From Skeletonema tropicum (taxonomy: Eukaryota; Bacillariophyta; Thalassiosirophyceae; Thalassiosirales; Thalassiosiraceae), in contig CM074140.1 of assembly GCA_037178625.1 (NCBI GenBank), positions 1,984,001 through 2,048,000 of the forward strand: DNA of 64,000 bases, given 5' to 3'. The notes under the pieces are model-generated. The model made no database searches. It saw only the letters and a list, made by a program, of their open reading frames with translations, and was not told the DNA's origin. This document shows positions 1 through 8,597 of the stretch, piece by piece; position 1 is the first letter of the stretch, and each line of letters starts with the position of its first letter. A program made the translations under genes and the position numbers.

Positions 1-337
1 CTGCCTTGCAAGGGCCTCTGGAGCCACTATCGCTTCCACAGGCAGATGCCCTGAGGTCCCTACCATGCCTAGAGCCTGCAACAGGGTATTACGTCCCGTA
101 TGTGGCACTGATGGTGTGACGTACAGCAACGACTGCCTTGCAAGGGCCTCTGGAGCCACTATCGCTTCCACAGGCAGATGCCCTGAGGTCCCTACCATGC
201 CTAGAGCCTGCAACAGGGTATTACGTCCCGTATGTGGCACTGATGGTGTGACGTACAGCAACGACTGCGTTGCAAGGGCCTCTGGAGCCACTATCGCTTC
301 CACAGGCAGATGCCCTGAGGTCCCTACCATGCCTACA
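1..337 (+). repeat. 132-bp coding tandem repeat (Kazal units)
   Basis: A 132-bp unit starts at 1, 133 and 265, the last copy incomplete. The copies I compared differ by one base (C to G at 269, Leu to Val). Each unit is exactly 44 codons, one Kazal domain plus linker. Such near-identity implies recent expansion or concerted evolution, and the array continues outside the window. Confidence 0.92.
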
Positions 338-884
338 GCTCCGGCCGAGGATGATCAATAGTGTGTTCTTCCATGTATCGTCCAGTGTGTGGAGCTAATG
401 GCAAGACGTACATCAACAACTGTAAAGCAAAGGTTGCAGGAACTACTGTCGTGTCCAAAGGCAGATGCCCAAGACGAAGAGTGTGTTCTACCATTGATCG
501 TCCAGTGTGTGGCTCCAATGGCAAGACGTACAGCAATGGCTGCAAAGCTAGGGTCGCAGGAGCCACTGTTGTGTCCAAAGGCGTATGTACTAAATCAGGA
601 TTTACGTTTGACATGAATACGGCATCAGTTACCGATGCTGAGGCGGTTACGTCCGAAATGAACACGGAATCGGAATCAACTAGACTTCGTCTACAGTAAA
701 GCCAACTGTATCAGAAGCCACACTAGAAGACGATCATGCCGATACCATGGACTTGCAATGTACTTTGATTGATCGTGCGGGTTCTCAATCATCTACTTCC
801 ACTGCCGGTAGTTTTCTTCTTGCCGTATCTGCTTTCATCTTCGTTCTTAGAATGTGTTTCGGGTTATTATTAGTAATAAAGTAA
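2..884 (+). CDS. Kazal-type serine protease inhibitor, 5'-partial, read in three frames
   Basis: The gene enters from the left edge. Frame 2 (to the TAG at 359-361) encodes Kazal repeats of 44 residues with the pattern C-x-R-V-L-R-P-V-C-G-T-D-G-V-T-Y-x-N-x-C. Frame 1 (about 355-699) encodes two more, diverged Kazal domains (RPVCGxNGKTY). Frame 3 (684-884) encodes an acidic Ser/Thr-rich linker and a hydrophobic C-terminal stretch (GSFLLAVSAFIFVLRM) that fits a membrane or GPI-type anchor. Kazal domains insert a loop into the active site of serine proteases, so this is probably a secreted or surface multi-domain inhibitor. Each frame change (2 to 1 to 3) equals the loss of one base near 355 and near 680. 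Coding character continues through both, so assembly errors or recent mutation are likely; unrecognised introns are possible but I saw no convincing splice pair. Confidence 0.75.
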
Positions 885-1105
885 TTGAGTTTTGGATATA
901 GATTTTGAACTCGAATCGAGGGTATTGTAGATGCTCATATCTCAATAAAAGAAAGTACAAGCAATCAAATGGACTGCATCCTATCAGCAAAAAGGAGGGT
1001 GTGGGAGGTACAAGCTAGAAGTCGAAGAGATGAAGGATGAAGGATACAGGTGATTTGAGATACGTAGCTTCTACTCGTCCTTCTTCGGGATGGAAAGAGA
1101 AAAAA

Positions 1106-1287
1106 GTGAACCTCCGCGAAATAAATCCCCCCGGGAGTCTAAAAATGTTGGCTAGTCTGCTCGAGGGGGGTCTGACTTTCGGAATAGTCACATACTAATT
1201 CCCTAGTATTTACTAGTAGAAACTGGGAGGGGGATCTAAATATTTGGCACAGTGTTCGGAGGGGGGGGTTAGTTCGCGGAGGTTCAC
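1106..1287. mobile_element. MITE-like element with 27-bp imperfect terminal inverted repeats
   Basis: GTGAACCTCCGCGAA at 1106-1120 is repeated perfectly in inverse at 1273-1287. The match extends to about 27 bp with three mismatches and ends in C-runs and G-runs. The interior is 128 bp without an ORF. I saw no target-site duplication, so it could also be a plain inverted repeat. It lies about 195 bp upstream of the gene at 1483. The rest of 885-1482 shows nothing recognisable. Confidence 0.6.
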
Positions 1288-1482
1288 GTATATATTCATA
1301 CGGCCCGAAAAAAAAAATGAAAAATGAAAAATCGATGTTGCGTGTCATCAATAACGGAACTGCTTGGTAGTAGATCTTTGAGTACAAAACTTATCTTGGT
1401 TGAGTGGTTCCTAGCTTCATAGACGCTTGTTCATTCGCTTGTCACTTTCCACCTGAATTGTTAGGCTTGATAAATAATCACA

Positions 1483-4263
1483 ATGGCGAAGAAGAAGCAA
1501 GCTCGGAAGTCAAACAAGAAGAAAAGTGGCGGCGGCAATAACGGTGCAAAAAGCAGGGTTGCTTCATCTTCACCCACCGTTACTGACCCATCCGCATTAC
1601 TGAAAGGAGAGATTCCAGATTTTGGAAGTATTGAACCCATCACGAAACGTAATTACTCGTCTATATACTCTTGTTACAAATCTGCAACCCACCGTTTTTT
1701 GCAATACATGCGAGACAATGTGCCCAAAAATTTGATTGATGGTGATACATCCGTCAACTTTCTGTTGACTGCTGCCGATTGGATGAGTTCACAATCTCAT
1801 GTTTTGGATCCTTACGTCATGAGAGATCTCAAGCTGTGCATTCGAATGCGTAACCGAGTTGCCAAGTCTATGTTTGGAGGCGGCGATGATGGGCATAAAT
1901 ACTTTCTTCAGGTGTTAGTTTACTGTTGGACCGTGTTGAGGATTCTCCCTACTGCAGAGAAGAAAATTGAGGATGACACAGTGGAGGATGGCGAGATCGT
2001 CGTAGATGAGAATCGTTTCAGTCCTCTCTTGAATGAAGAGGAAGAGGAAGATGTTGAGGATGATACGGATTGCTTCCCGGTGAAGGTCTCTAGGCCTGAG
2101 CCAAAGGCCAATCCTGTCACTTTTGAGGAGCTCTTAGCTTCAGATGACCGCAACGATGCTGTTTTATTCCTATTATCGCTCGATGAACTTATGGAATTTA
2201 CTGCTGGACAGTATAGCATTATGGCACGGAACATTCGCAAAGATGTTAGCCGGGGATATAAAGACACAACGATGATAAGTACTCTGATGGATGCAGCCAT
2301 CTCGGCTAACTTTTCTATCCAGGCTGTTCAAAAGATGGAAATGGAATTGCAGACACAGCATGAGCATCTGACTACACCCTGTCGGCTTTTGGCGTGTCTT
2401 GAATTTCCTGAGATCACAGCGCAAGTATCTTCAATTGTGGGAGAGAGAGGAGCCAAACCCTGTGGTCGAAGTGAAATCATCGCTTTCCTTGGGGATTCTA
2501 TGGAGTGCAGCTTTATCAATCCATCAGACGAGTGGAATCGCAAGGATTCAATCGTCGGTGAATTTTGTCGCAAGTATGAGGTGGATGACACAGGTAGTGC
2601 CCAGATTGAAGAGCTTTTTGTATGCATTTCACAGATGACCATTCTGGAGATTCCGATGAAGCCCGAGGTTACTACTTCATTGAATCAATTCAGGGCTACG
2701 CTCGAAAGGGAAACAGGGAAGCCGCACAAGTCGCACTCATGGCTTCCGCAGATGGATTTCGTTGGAGGTGACCGCTCTATTCACCGCACTGTCCGTCTGA
2801 TGCAACTGTTTGCTGGGGCGATTGACAAGAGTCGTGCTCAAGGCAGGACTCTTGGTCCTGCCAACAAGGGAATGTTCGGGACACTTACCGACCGGCCTAG
2901 CAAGTTTAGTGACATGGACGAGCTCCTAATGTCACATTTACTACCCCACTGGGCAAATCTCTGTCGCTATGGCATTCTGGGGAAGGTGGAGCTTCCTCGC
3001 ATTTCTGAACTTTCTCCTTTGTATGTTCAGCTGAAATCCTTCGTTGAAAATCCGCGCAGATCAGTGTCTTGGAGTTGCGCATTTAGTGTACACGCAGTTT
3101 TGACCGGGATATTTGAGGTTGCTGCCGAACGACAACATGTTACTGATCTTAGCAAACACGTGTTTGACACTTATTTTGCCCAGGTAAAACATACCCTCAA
3201 GGTGATGAACAATGAGAAATCTTCCAACATGAAAAAATCCAAAGCCATGCACAACATCGCGATGGTATCTTTTTTGGAAAACTTTGGTTTATCTGCGTTG
3301 GGGGATAAGGCAATGTGGAATCCTCTCTGTGCAGGAACAAACCTATCCATTTTGGACTTCTTTGGAAATCTGGAAGGTGGGTGCGCAGTCATCGACTGTC
3401 AAGCCCAACTTAGAATCATGATGTATCTATATCACGGACTTATCATCAATGGCATCATGGAAGAAGATAGTGTGCCATTTCTCCAACGTCTCTACGAGGG
3501 ATTCAAGGACTGCAAAGCATTGTGGCAGGGATCTTTGCCGTCCAGAGGAGAATTGGTGAAGAAATTTTGGATCTCCTTTGGCATGGGACTCAGTCATTCA
3601 AAACGAATGTCCGAATACGCTAGACGTCTTGCCCGAGGAGGACCAGTATCTCCCGCTGGAGTTTTTGCAGAGGGTCTGCAGCACTATGGCAGAGGGCGCA
3701 CAATGAAACCAATCGAGCCCTCGGAAATTTCAACTGCCTTTCGCCGCATTTGTGAAAGAGACTTTGAAGATGTTATTGATAAGTATCATACTCCGGAACA
3801 AAGAAAGAGATCGTCACACACTGAACAATATGTTGTCGCCGTACGTGTTAATGATGTACTAGATCACTTGGAAGAAGAGATGAAACTTCACTCTGTCAAC
3901 TTTATCTCAGCAGCGTATCATTTGGAGCAATTTGTTTGCAGTATCACTCGCGTGTTGCAATGGGATTCATTGTTGGAAACGTTCAATCAAACAACCAATC
4001 TGGACACGAGGCAAGGGTTTGCAATCATCTTTGCTCAGCACTTGTTAGGTGCGCTTGATTTTGCTCATGATCCTTTAAACTATCAATTCCGTAATGCGCC
4101 AATGCTCACAAGGCAAGCGCCGACGCTATTCCATGGATTGTGTGGGTTTCTCGATATGTATTTCTCGCGTGTGCCTCCAGAAAATGTGCTCTGGTTTCAA
4201 GCGATGGCACCAGCTGATGATGGCAAGACCGAGTTGATTGGGTCGGGGGCTAAGCGTCGTTAG
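1483..4263 (+). CDS. DUF6604-like hypothetical protein, 926 aa
   Basis: Single-exon gene; the ATG sits in CACAATGG, a good eukaryotic context. The N-terminus is a Lys-rich tail (residues 1-25, possible nuclear or nucleolar signal). Residues about 55-155 (NYSSIYSCYKSATHRFLQYM through the motif RxRxRVAKSMFGG and HKYFLQVL) resemble the N-terminal region called DUF6604, known from fungal proteins of unknown function. An acidic stretch follows at about 160-205, then a long mainly helical region without repeats that I recognise. No signal peptide or membrane segment is evident, so a soluble cytosolic or nuclear protein is inferred. It is convergent with the gene at 4403, with 139 bp between stops. 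The domain assignment is by eye and tentative. Confidence 0.85.
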   Translation: MAKKKQARKSNKKKSGGGNNGAKSRVASSSPTVTDPSALLKGEIPDFGSIEPITKRNYSSIYSCYKSATHRFLQYMRDNVPKNLIDGDTSVNFLLTAADWMSSQSHVLDPYVMRDLKLCIRMRNRVAKSMFGGGDDGHKYFLQVLVYCWTVLRILPTAEKKIEDDTVEDGEIVVDENRFSPLLNEEEEEDVEDDTDCFPVKVSRPEPKANPVTFEELLASDDRNDAVLFLLSLDELMEFTAGQYSIMARNIRKDVSRGYKDTTMISTLMDAAISANFSIQAVQKMEMELQTQHEHLTTPCRLLACLEFPEITAQVSSIVGERGAKPCGRSEIIAFLGDSMECSFINPSDEWNRKDSIVGEFCRKYEVDDTGSAQIEELFVCISQMTILEIPMKPEVTTSLNQFRATLERETGKPHKSHSWLPQMDFVGGDRSIHRTVRLMQLFAGAIDKSRAQGRTLGPANKGMFGTLTDRPSKFSDMDELLMSHLLPHWANLCRYGILGKVELPRISELSPLYVQLKSFVENPRRSVSWSCAFSVHAVLTGIFEVAAERQHVTDLSKHVFDTYFAQVKHTLKVMNNEKSSNMKKSKAMHNIAMVSFLENFGLSALGDKAMWNPLCAGTNLSILDFFGNLEGGCAVIDCQAQLRIMMYLYHGLIINGIMEEDSVPFLQRLYEGFKDCKALWQGSLPSRGELVKKFWISFGMGLSHSKRMSEYARRLARGGPVSPAGVFAEGLQHYGRGRTMKPIEPSEISTAFRRICERDFEDVIDKYHTPEQRKRSSHTEQYVVAVRVNDVLDHLEEEMKLHSVNFISAAYHLEQFVCSITRVLQWDSLLETFNQTTNLDTRQGFAIIFAQHLLGALDFAHDPLNYQFRNAPMLTRQAPTLFHGLCGFLDMYFSRVPPENVLWFQAMAPADDGKTELIGSGAKRR

Positions 4264-4402
4264 GTTTGGTAAAAAATGAAAATAGAGCTGTTGCAGCTGA
4301 TGTTAGTTATCATTTTTACCAAAATGTCACCTCTGAGAAACGCACTTTGAATTTTCTGCTACACTACTGTAGTAGAGAATAACCTCTGTGTGATCAAAAT
4401 CA

Positions 4403-6199
4403 TTACTTAGAGGTCATCGTTTTGAGTACCTCAAGGCGAGACGTATCTAGTCTGATTTCCTCATCTTTCATTTCAACGTCCAGCTTACACCGTTCCATAG
4501 TAAGTGTGCTAGCCTCTTGCTGACTTTGATACAGTGACATCTGATGAGCTAAAACCGCCGCCCTTCGACAGAGTAATTTGAACCGAAAGGCTTCTTCTTT
4601 ATCCGTTGATAAGCAGCCAAGCGAATCTGCCAAAAGTCGCAATCGCCTTGCATGCACTCCGTCTCCAACAATTTGTTCCAGAACATTTTGAACCGCAGAG
4701 TTATACTGTGATATATCTTCCAATGTAACATCACTAAAGTTGTAACCAGCAGATGCATCAGCAATAGTAGTAATGCAATGCTGAGTCCATGCCAAATTTA
4801 TAGCCTCCATCACATCACGACCGCTGCCTACTCTCGAGGATAGTTCACGTTTCCTCGAGGTCAAGAAAGCATTCAGTTGTTGAAGATCACTCACAAGCAT
4901 GACACGTGTGGAAGGCGATTGTATGAACTGAGAAATGAGTGAATCAGATGAGGAAGATGATGTGACAAATTTTTTCAATGTTGACATCATCATCACTTCA
5001 TTCTTGTCATCTTTTGCGCACTCTTGACCATTATCTCTCCATTGTTGAGCAGATGATAGAAAGTCAGTGAATTGGAGATAGTACTCGATAGCTGTCGCAA
5101 TCACCTTTGAATTATCACCAAGGATTGATATGAATTTACCACTGGCCTTATTTAGCTCGTCCATCATGATTGGTCGCACATGACTTGCAACCTGATCAGC
5201 GTATTCATCAATCACTTGAGCAATTCTTGTATCCGTTTCCACATCCACTGCACTACCCACTGCCGTCATACGCTGTTCCGGAAACAAGGGCAGCGTATCA
5301 CTCTCCACTCCCAAAACATTCATACAGTAGTCATCCAATGTTTCAAACGCATCATTGTAATATCGTTCCAACTTGGTTAGCAGCTGCTGTTGCTTACAGT
5401 GGTATTCTTGTAATTGTACCAGTTGTTGCTTTTGAGATGGGAGGGTGAAGTATTGTACTTGCTCCATTGTTCGTATTGATCTATAGTTCAAATATTGTTG
5501 TATGTTTTGCTTGGAAGTATTTTGGTTGTATATTTGGAGTATATCCTGAGCTGCATCTTCGTAAGGGATCATGAGTACCTCGTACCAACTTATTGTCGTA
5601 TTGTTGGACTCTACTACCTGTTTCTCTCGGATACAATGTTTTGCAATACTTTTATTTTGTGACTTTTGTACAAATTCATTTGGCAATTCAGCAGCAGCGC
5701 CATGATGATCTTGTAGTATTTGTGCAATCGTTTCAATATCATGAATTGTCAACCAAGTTGTTTCAAAATCATGTTGTTTGTTCTGGATGTCATGAGGATT
5801 ATTGCCATTCGTTGATGTAAGATGATGGACAATCCTTCTTCCAAACTGTTGTATCAAGCCATCAGCTATTGCATTCGTCTTTCCATCCGTATCCTTTTCA
5901 GCATAGAAAGACATGATCTCACGCAATAAATGTCGTGTGCTTGTGTGTGCATCGTTCCACAAATCTTCTTCGCGCAGTTGATTTTTCCATGATATCAGCA
6001 TCTGTTGCTCGATATCCGCAGCGTCATTATTATTGCACTTTTTGGAAAATTTACGCGAAGGAGAGAAGGCCAGCTTGGGAGGCAGGCCGCATGTCTGCGT
6101 TCTGTATTGAGAGGATTGCGACTTCATTGCTATACTGCTGGCACAATCACAATAGGAGCAGTAGATTTTATTTTTTATGGTGTGCGATGATAGTATCAT
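4403..6199 (-). CDS. Hypothetical coiled-coil-rich protein, 598 aa
   Basis: Single open frame starting with ATG at 6197-6199; an internal ATG at 6125-6127 (MKSQSSQY) could be used instead and would remove a Cys-rich leader of doubtful value. The protein is rich in Gln, Glu, Asp and Leu. Long heptad-like helices are visible at about residues 260-300 and 530-598 (for example LYQSQQEASTLTMERC). No catalytic motif, signal peptide or membrane segment was found. Its layout vaguely recalls structural proteins such as augmin or kinetochore subunits, but I do not assign it. The start lies next to a 42-bp block (6196-6237) that recurs at 10135-10176, so its promoter is partly duplicated elsewhere. Confidence 0.75.
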   Translation of the reverse strand: MILSSHTIKNKIYCSYCDCASSIAMKSQSSQYRTQTCGLPPKLAFSPSRKFSKKCNNNDAADIEQQMLISWKNQLREEDLWNDAHTSTRHLLREIMSFYAEKDTDGKTNAIADGLIQQFGRRIVHHLTSTNGNNPHDIQNKQHDFETTWLTIHDIETIAQILQDHHGAAAELPNEFVQKSQNKSIAKHCIREKQVVESNNTTISWYEVLMIPYEDAAQDILQIYNQNTSKQNIQQYLNYRSIRTMEQVQYFTLPSQKQQLVQLQEYHCKQQQLLTKLERYYNDAFETLDDYCMNVLGVESDTLPLFPEQRMTAVGSAVDVETDTRIAQVIDEYADQVASHVRPIMMDELNKASGKFISILGDNSKVIATAIEYYLQFTDFLSSAQQWRDNGQECAKDDKNEVMMMSTLKKFVTSSSSSDSLISQFIQSPSTRVMLVSDLQQLNAFLTSRKRELSSRVGSGRDVMEAINLAWTQHCITTIADASAGYNFSDVTLEDISQYNSAVQNVLEQIVGDGVHARRLRLLADSLGCLSTDKEEAFRFKLLCRRAAVLAHQMSLYQSQQEASTLTMERCKLDVEMKDEEIRLDTSRLEVLKTMTSK

Positions 6200-6237
6200 T
6201 TAGGTAATGGGAGTCCATCACCATTGCGACCGCTGCC
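6196..6237. repeat. 42-bp block shared with 10135-10176
   Basis: TCATTTA(G/T)GTAATGGGAG and the following bases down to GACCGCTGC match the sequence upstream of the gene at 10564 with one mismatch. Together with the truncated CDS at 6606 this marks a partial duplication of the 10.1-10.7 kb promoter and 5' coding segment. Confidence 0.85.
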
Positions 6238-6261
6238 GAAAAAATGTGATTCATCTCAAAC

Positions 6262-6297
6262 GCTTGTTGCTTGTTGCTTGTTGCTTGTTGCTTGCTG
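6262..6297. repeat. GCTTGTT microsatellite
   Basis: About five copies of a 7-bp unit GCTTGTT, ending in GCTTGCTGCTG. No coding potential is apparent. Confidence 0.85.
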
Positions 6298-6322
6298 CTG
6301 TTTTGCTGTTTCAATTTGAAAG

Positions 6323-6445
6323 TTCAAGAAAGTTTCAGTCATCTTTCGGTCATCTTTCGGTCATCTTTCAGAATCCGAAAGATGACCGAAAGATGACCGA
6401 AAGATGACCGAAAGATGACCGAAAGATGACCGAAACTTTCTTGAA
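6323..6445. repeat. Long hairpin made of 11-bp units (GATGACCGAAA)
   Basis: The left arm reads TTCAAGAAAGTTTC (6323-6336) followed by about three inverted units. The right arm carries about five units GATGACCGAAA and ends with GAAACTTTCTTGAA (6432-6445), the exact inverse of the left end. The whole can fold into a long stem. It may be the remains of a transposon end, a source of small RNA, or an unstable satellite. Confidence 0.9.
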
Positions 6446-6605
6446 GTTTTTTTAGAATGCAGGTCGATCGGGCATAGATCAATGAAAAAAATGGAACTTT
6501 ATCACGCTTCGCGGATGGTGACGAATACAGAAGTGGTGTCCCGATAGCAAGGCAACTCTCAACTCTCATCTAAATAATATCAGGATAACAACATAAACAC
6601 TAACC

Positions 6606-6755
6606 ATGACGTCCGAGGCGCAGCTGCTAGCTACTTCTCATCAGGATGATGCCGATGAGCACCACAGCAAAATCGCGTCGGAAGCTTTCTCAAAAAAGAC
6701 AACTAATAGCGATAGCATCCAAAGTAATAATGTCATCCCATCACTAAACCACTGA
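6606..6755 (+). pseudogene. Truncated 5' copy of the gene at 10564 (49-aa ORF)
   Basis: ATG at 6606 opens a 49-codon frame ending TGA at 6753-6755. Its first 40 or so residues (MTSEAQLLATS, then DDADEHH and SKIASEAFSKKT) match the start of the 613-aa protein at 10564 with a few substitutions and a small gap. After residue 41 the sequence diverges and stops. The preceding context (ACTAACCATGACG) also resembles that of the parent (ATAACCATGATG). This is a partial gene duplicate; whether the short frame is translated is unknown. The stretch from 6756 to about 7156 shows nothing recognisable. Confidence 0.85.
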
Positions 6756-7156
6756 TTTCATGTCAAAATTCAATAATTGCCGATGATGAAGATGTCAATG
6801 AGTGTACCAGCCAACTCTCCAATGGGCTTCATCTTGATCACATCCAAACTCTACCTCGTTTCCCCGTGCTGGAGACGAAGGATCGCAATTGTTGGTCGGA
6901 ACCATCCCGCGCCGGTGATTGAATAGATGATCCCATGCCGAGCTCAAATCCTCTATGCATCTGTTCGATAGAGGTATACGTGACATTGAGGTGAGGTCCA
7001 CCAATAATACACCTACGTATGATGCAAAGTCTTCGGCTACGAAGTCTACTGACATGTCTTCTCGCAAGTATCTCAGCCAGCGCATACTCATCTCCATCAA
7101 CAATGACGAACAACCAAATTAGGAGTCTATACCATCGGCTGCCCCATTAATTATAT

Positions 7157-8213
7157 ATAGGCTACGCATCTAATGCAAAATCGGGAAAGGTAGAACAAGC
7201 AATTGTCGACGGTGCATCCATGATTATATGGTCATTCATACATCTAAACATCGAAGATGATATAACGAAACGTGCAACATCAAATCATTTTTGGACTTGA
7301 TCGAGATTAAAAGAATACGCGAAAAATACAAGCATGTGGTTCACTTAGCTGCTTTTGGAGGATGGAATGGACCACATATCCCCCCACCTTCAGCGATGGT
7401 TCATCTTTATCAGGAGGAAAATGGTGCGAAGTCTTCTTGCAGTTTCAAGCACGATAAAATGGTTTCCTTTTCGATGGCATCGATTGGGATTATGAAGGAA
7501 ATGACAATTTGGACGCTCCTACATCAAAGTTTACTTTGGAAACACTTGAAATAATGGCAGATTTCTCAATAGAAGATGCAAAGTCGAAAACGGTCTGATT
7601 GTCAGCATGGCCCCTGCCGAATCTTACTTGGACGCAGCAGTTGTTCCTGGAAGTATTGATGCAACCTTCTCTTTGCCGGTTGGATCTGCCTCCTCGAGCT
7701 TGTACCTCTCCAGAAGATCATGATATGATCAAAGGTTTCTCACACGCCCAGGCAGACAGTGCTATATGCTTATGTTCTTGCCAAAGCGGGGGTGGACTTT
7801 ATTTCGATCCAGCTGTTACGAAGGCTACGCACCATATATCTTTACGAAGTTACTCGAATGAGAAAGGACCCTTTAGACGCAATGATGGAGAGAGTGAATG
7901 GCTTTGTCGGAGGATATGTAGTAATTGGAATGCCACTGAAATCATCTCCAGAGTATGAAGTTAAGATTCCTCTATCCAAACTTGTCATCGGCATAGGAAA
8001 TAGGTGGTGTGACGGTGTGAAGTTTTGCAAGATAGACCCGAAAACAATCAAAAATGCTTATGACAGAACAAAGAATAAGTATAGAGAGGGCTTTTAGGCA
8101 GCATGTTTTGGACAATAAACGAAGAGGGAGATGATGTCGAATCGAGGATGACTCATGCACTGAAAAAGGAATTCCAAGACCATCCAGGCGAAGTAAGTAA
8201 TGGAGAATTGTAA
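7157..8213 (+). pseudogene. Glycoside hydrolase family 18 (chitinase-like) pseudogene
   Basis: Fragments in alternating frames follow the order of a GH18 domain: IGYAS and GASMIIWSFIHL (7157-7290), HVVHLAAFGGWNG (from about 7330), the catalytic motif DGIDWDYEG (7473-7499, matching DGxDxDxE), LIVSMAPAESYLD (about 7600-7645), YAYVLAKAGVDFISIQL (7759 on), SKLVIGIGNRWCDG (about 7975-8015) and GSMFWTINEEGDD (about 8105-8145), ending TAA at 8211. At least five frameshifts or stops lie between them, and no splice signals would restore the frame, so I call a pseudogene. The catalytic Glu is intact, which points to fairly recent decay. GH18 enzymes cleave beta-1,4-GlcNAc polymers such as chitin. The start codon is not identifiable. 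Confidence 0.85.
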
Positions 8214-8597
8214 CATGTAGTGTGTATGATTACTCCAATCGAGCTCTGCTAGTCTCAAATAAGAAGGCAAGCACATCTTCAAACCCCTCGGCAGAATATA
8301 TATTGGAAATGGACTCAAACTTATCAGTCTTTCTTTGCAGAATAGATAGTAATTATGTCATAAAACATTTGAGTTATTGCTGCTCAGTGTGACGTTGTAG
8401 AATCTTCGTATATTGATTTTTATTATATTAGGCTTTACTACCTCTGTTTCTTAATCCTCTATCCGTAACGTACTCATCTCTCTGAAATGATTGCTTCAAC
8501 CAACAACATCTTTTCACTTACTCACCTCATACTTACTAATCGCACCATCATTCCTCTTGCTACCACACTTACTTCTACATAAGTACTGCATGCAATA
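8214..8597. other. Intergenic, nothing recognised
   Basis: AT-rich spacer between the GH18 pseudogene and the stop of the ZZ-finger gene. No ORF, repeat or RNA gene was recognised. Confidence 0.6.

Noticed and set aside
583..696. Possible intron GTATGT to CTACAG in the Kazal gene
   Set aside because: It would remove the last Cys of a Kazal domain, so a one-base frameshift near 680 explains the data better.
1920..2642. Long antisense ORFs inside the 1483 gene
   Set aside because: Shadow frames; composition (Ser runs opposite Glu/Asp codons) is explained by the real gene.
5170..6207. Plus-strand ORFs opposite the coiled-coil gene
   Set aside because: No motifs; they mirror the minus-strand coding sequence.
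6339..6569. 76-aa minus-strand ORF across the 11-bp hairpin repeats
   Set aside because: The protein is only the translated satellite (repeated SFGHLSVIF) plus unrelated flank.
6795..7113. Minus-strand ORFs upstream of the GH18 pseudogene
   Set aside because: No recognisable domain, overlapping each other in two frames; likely chance in decayed DNA.
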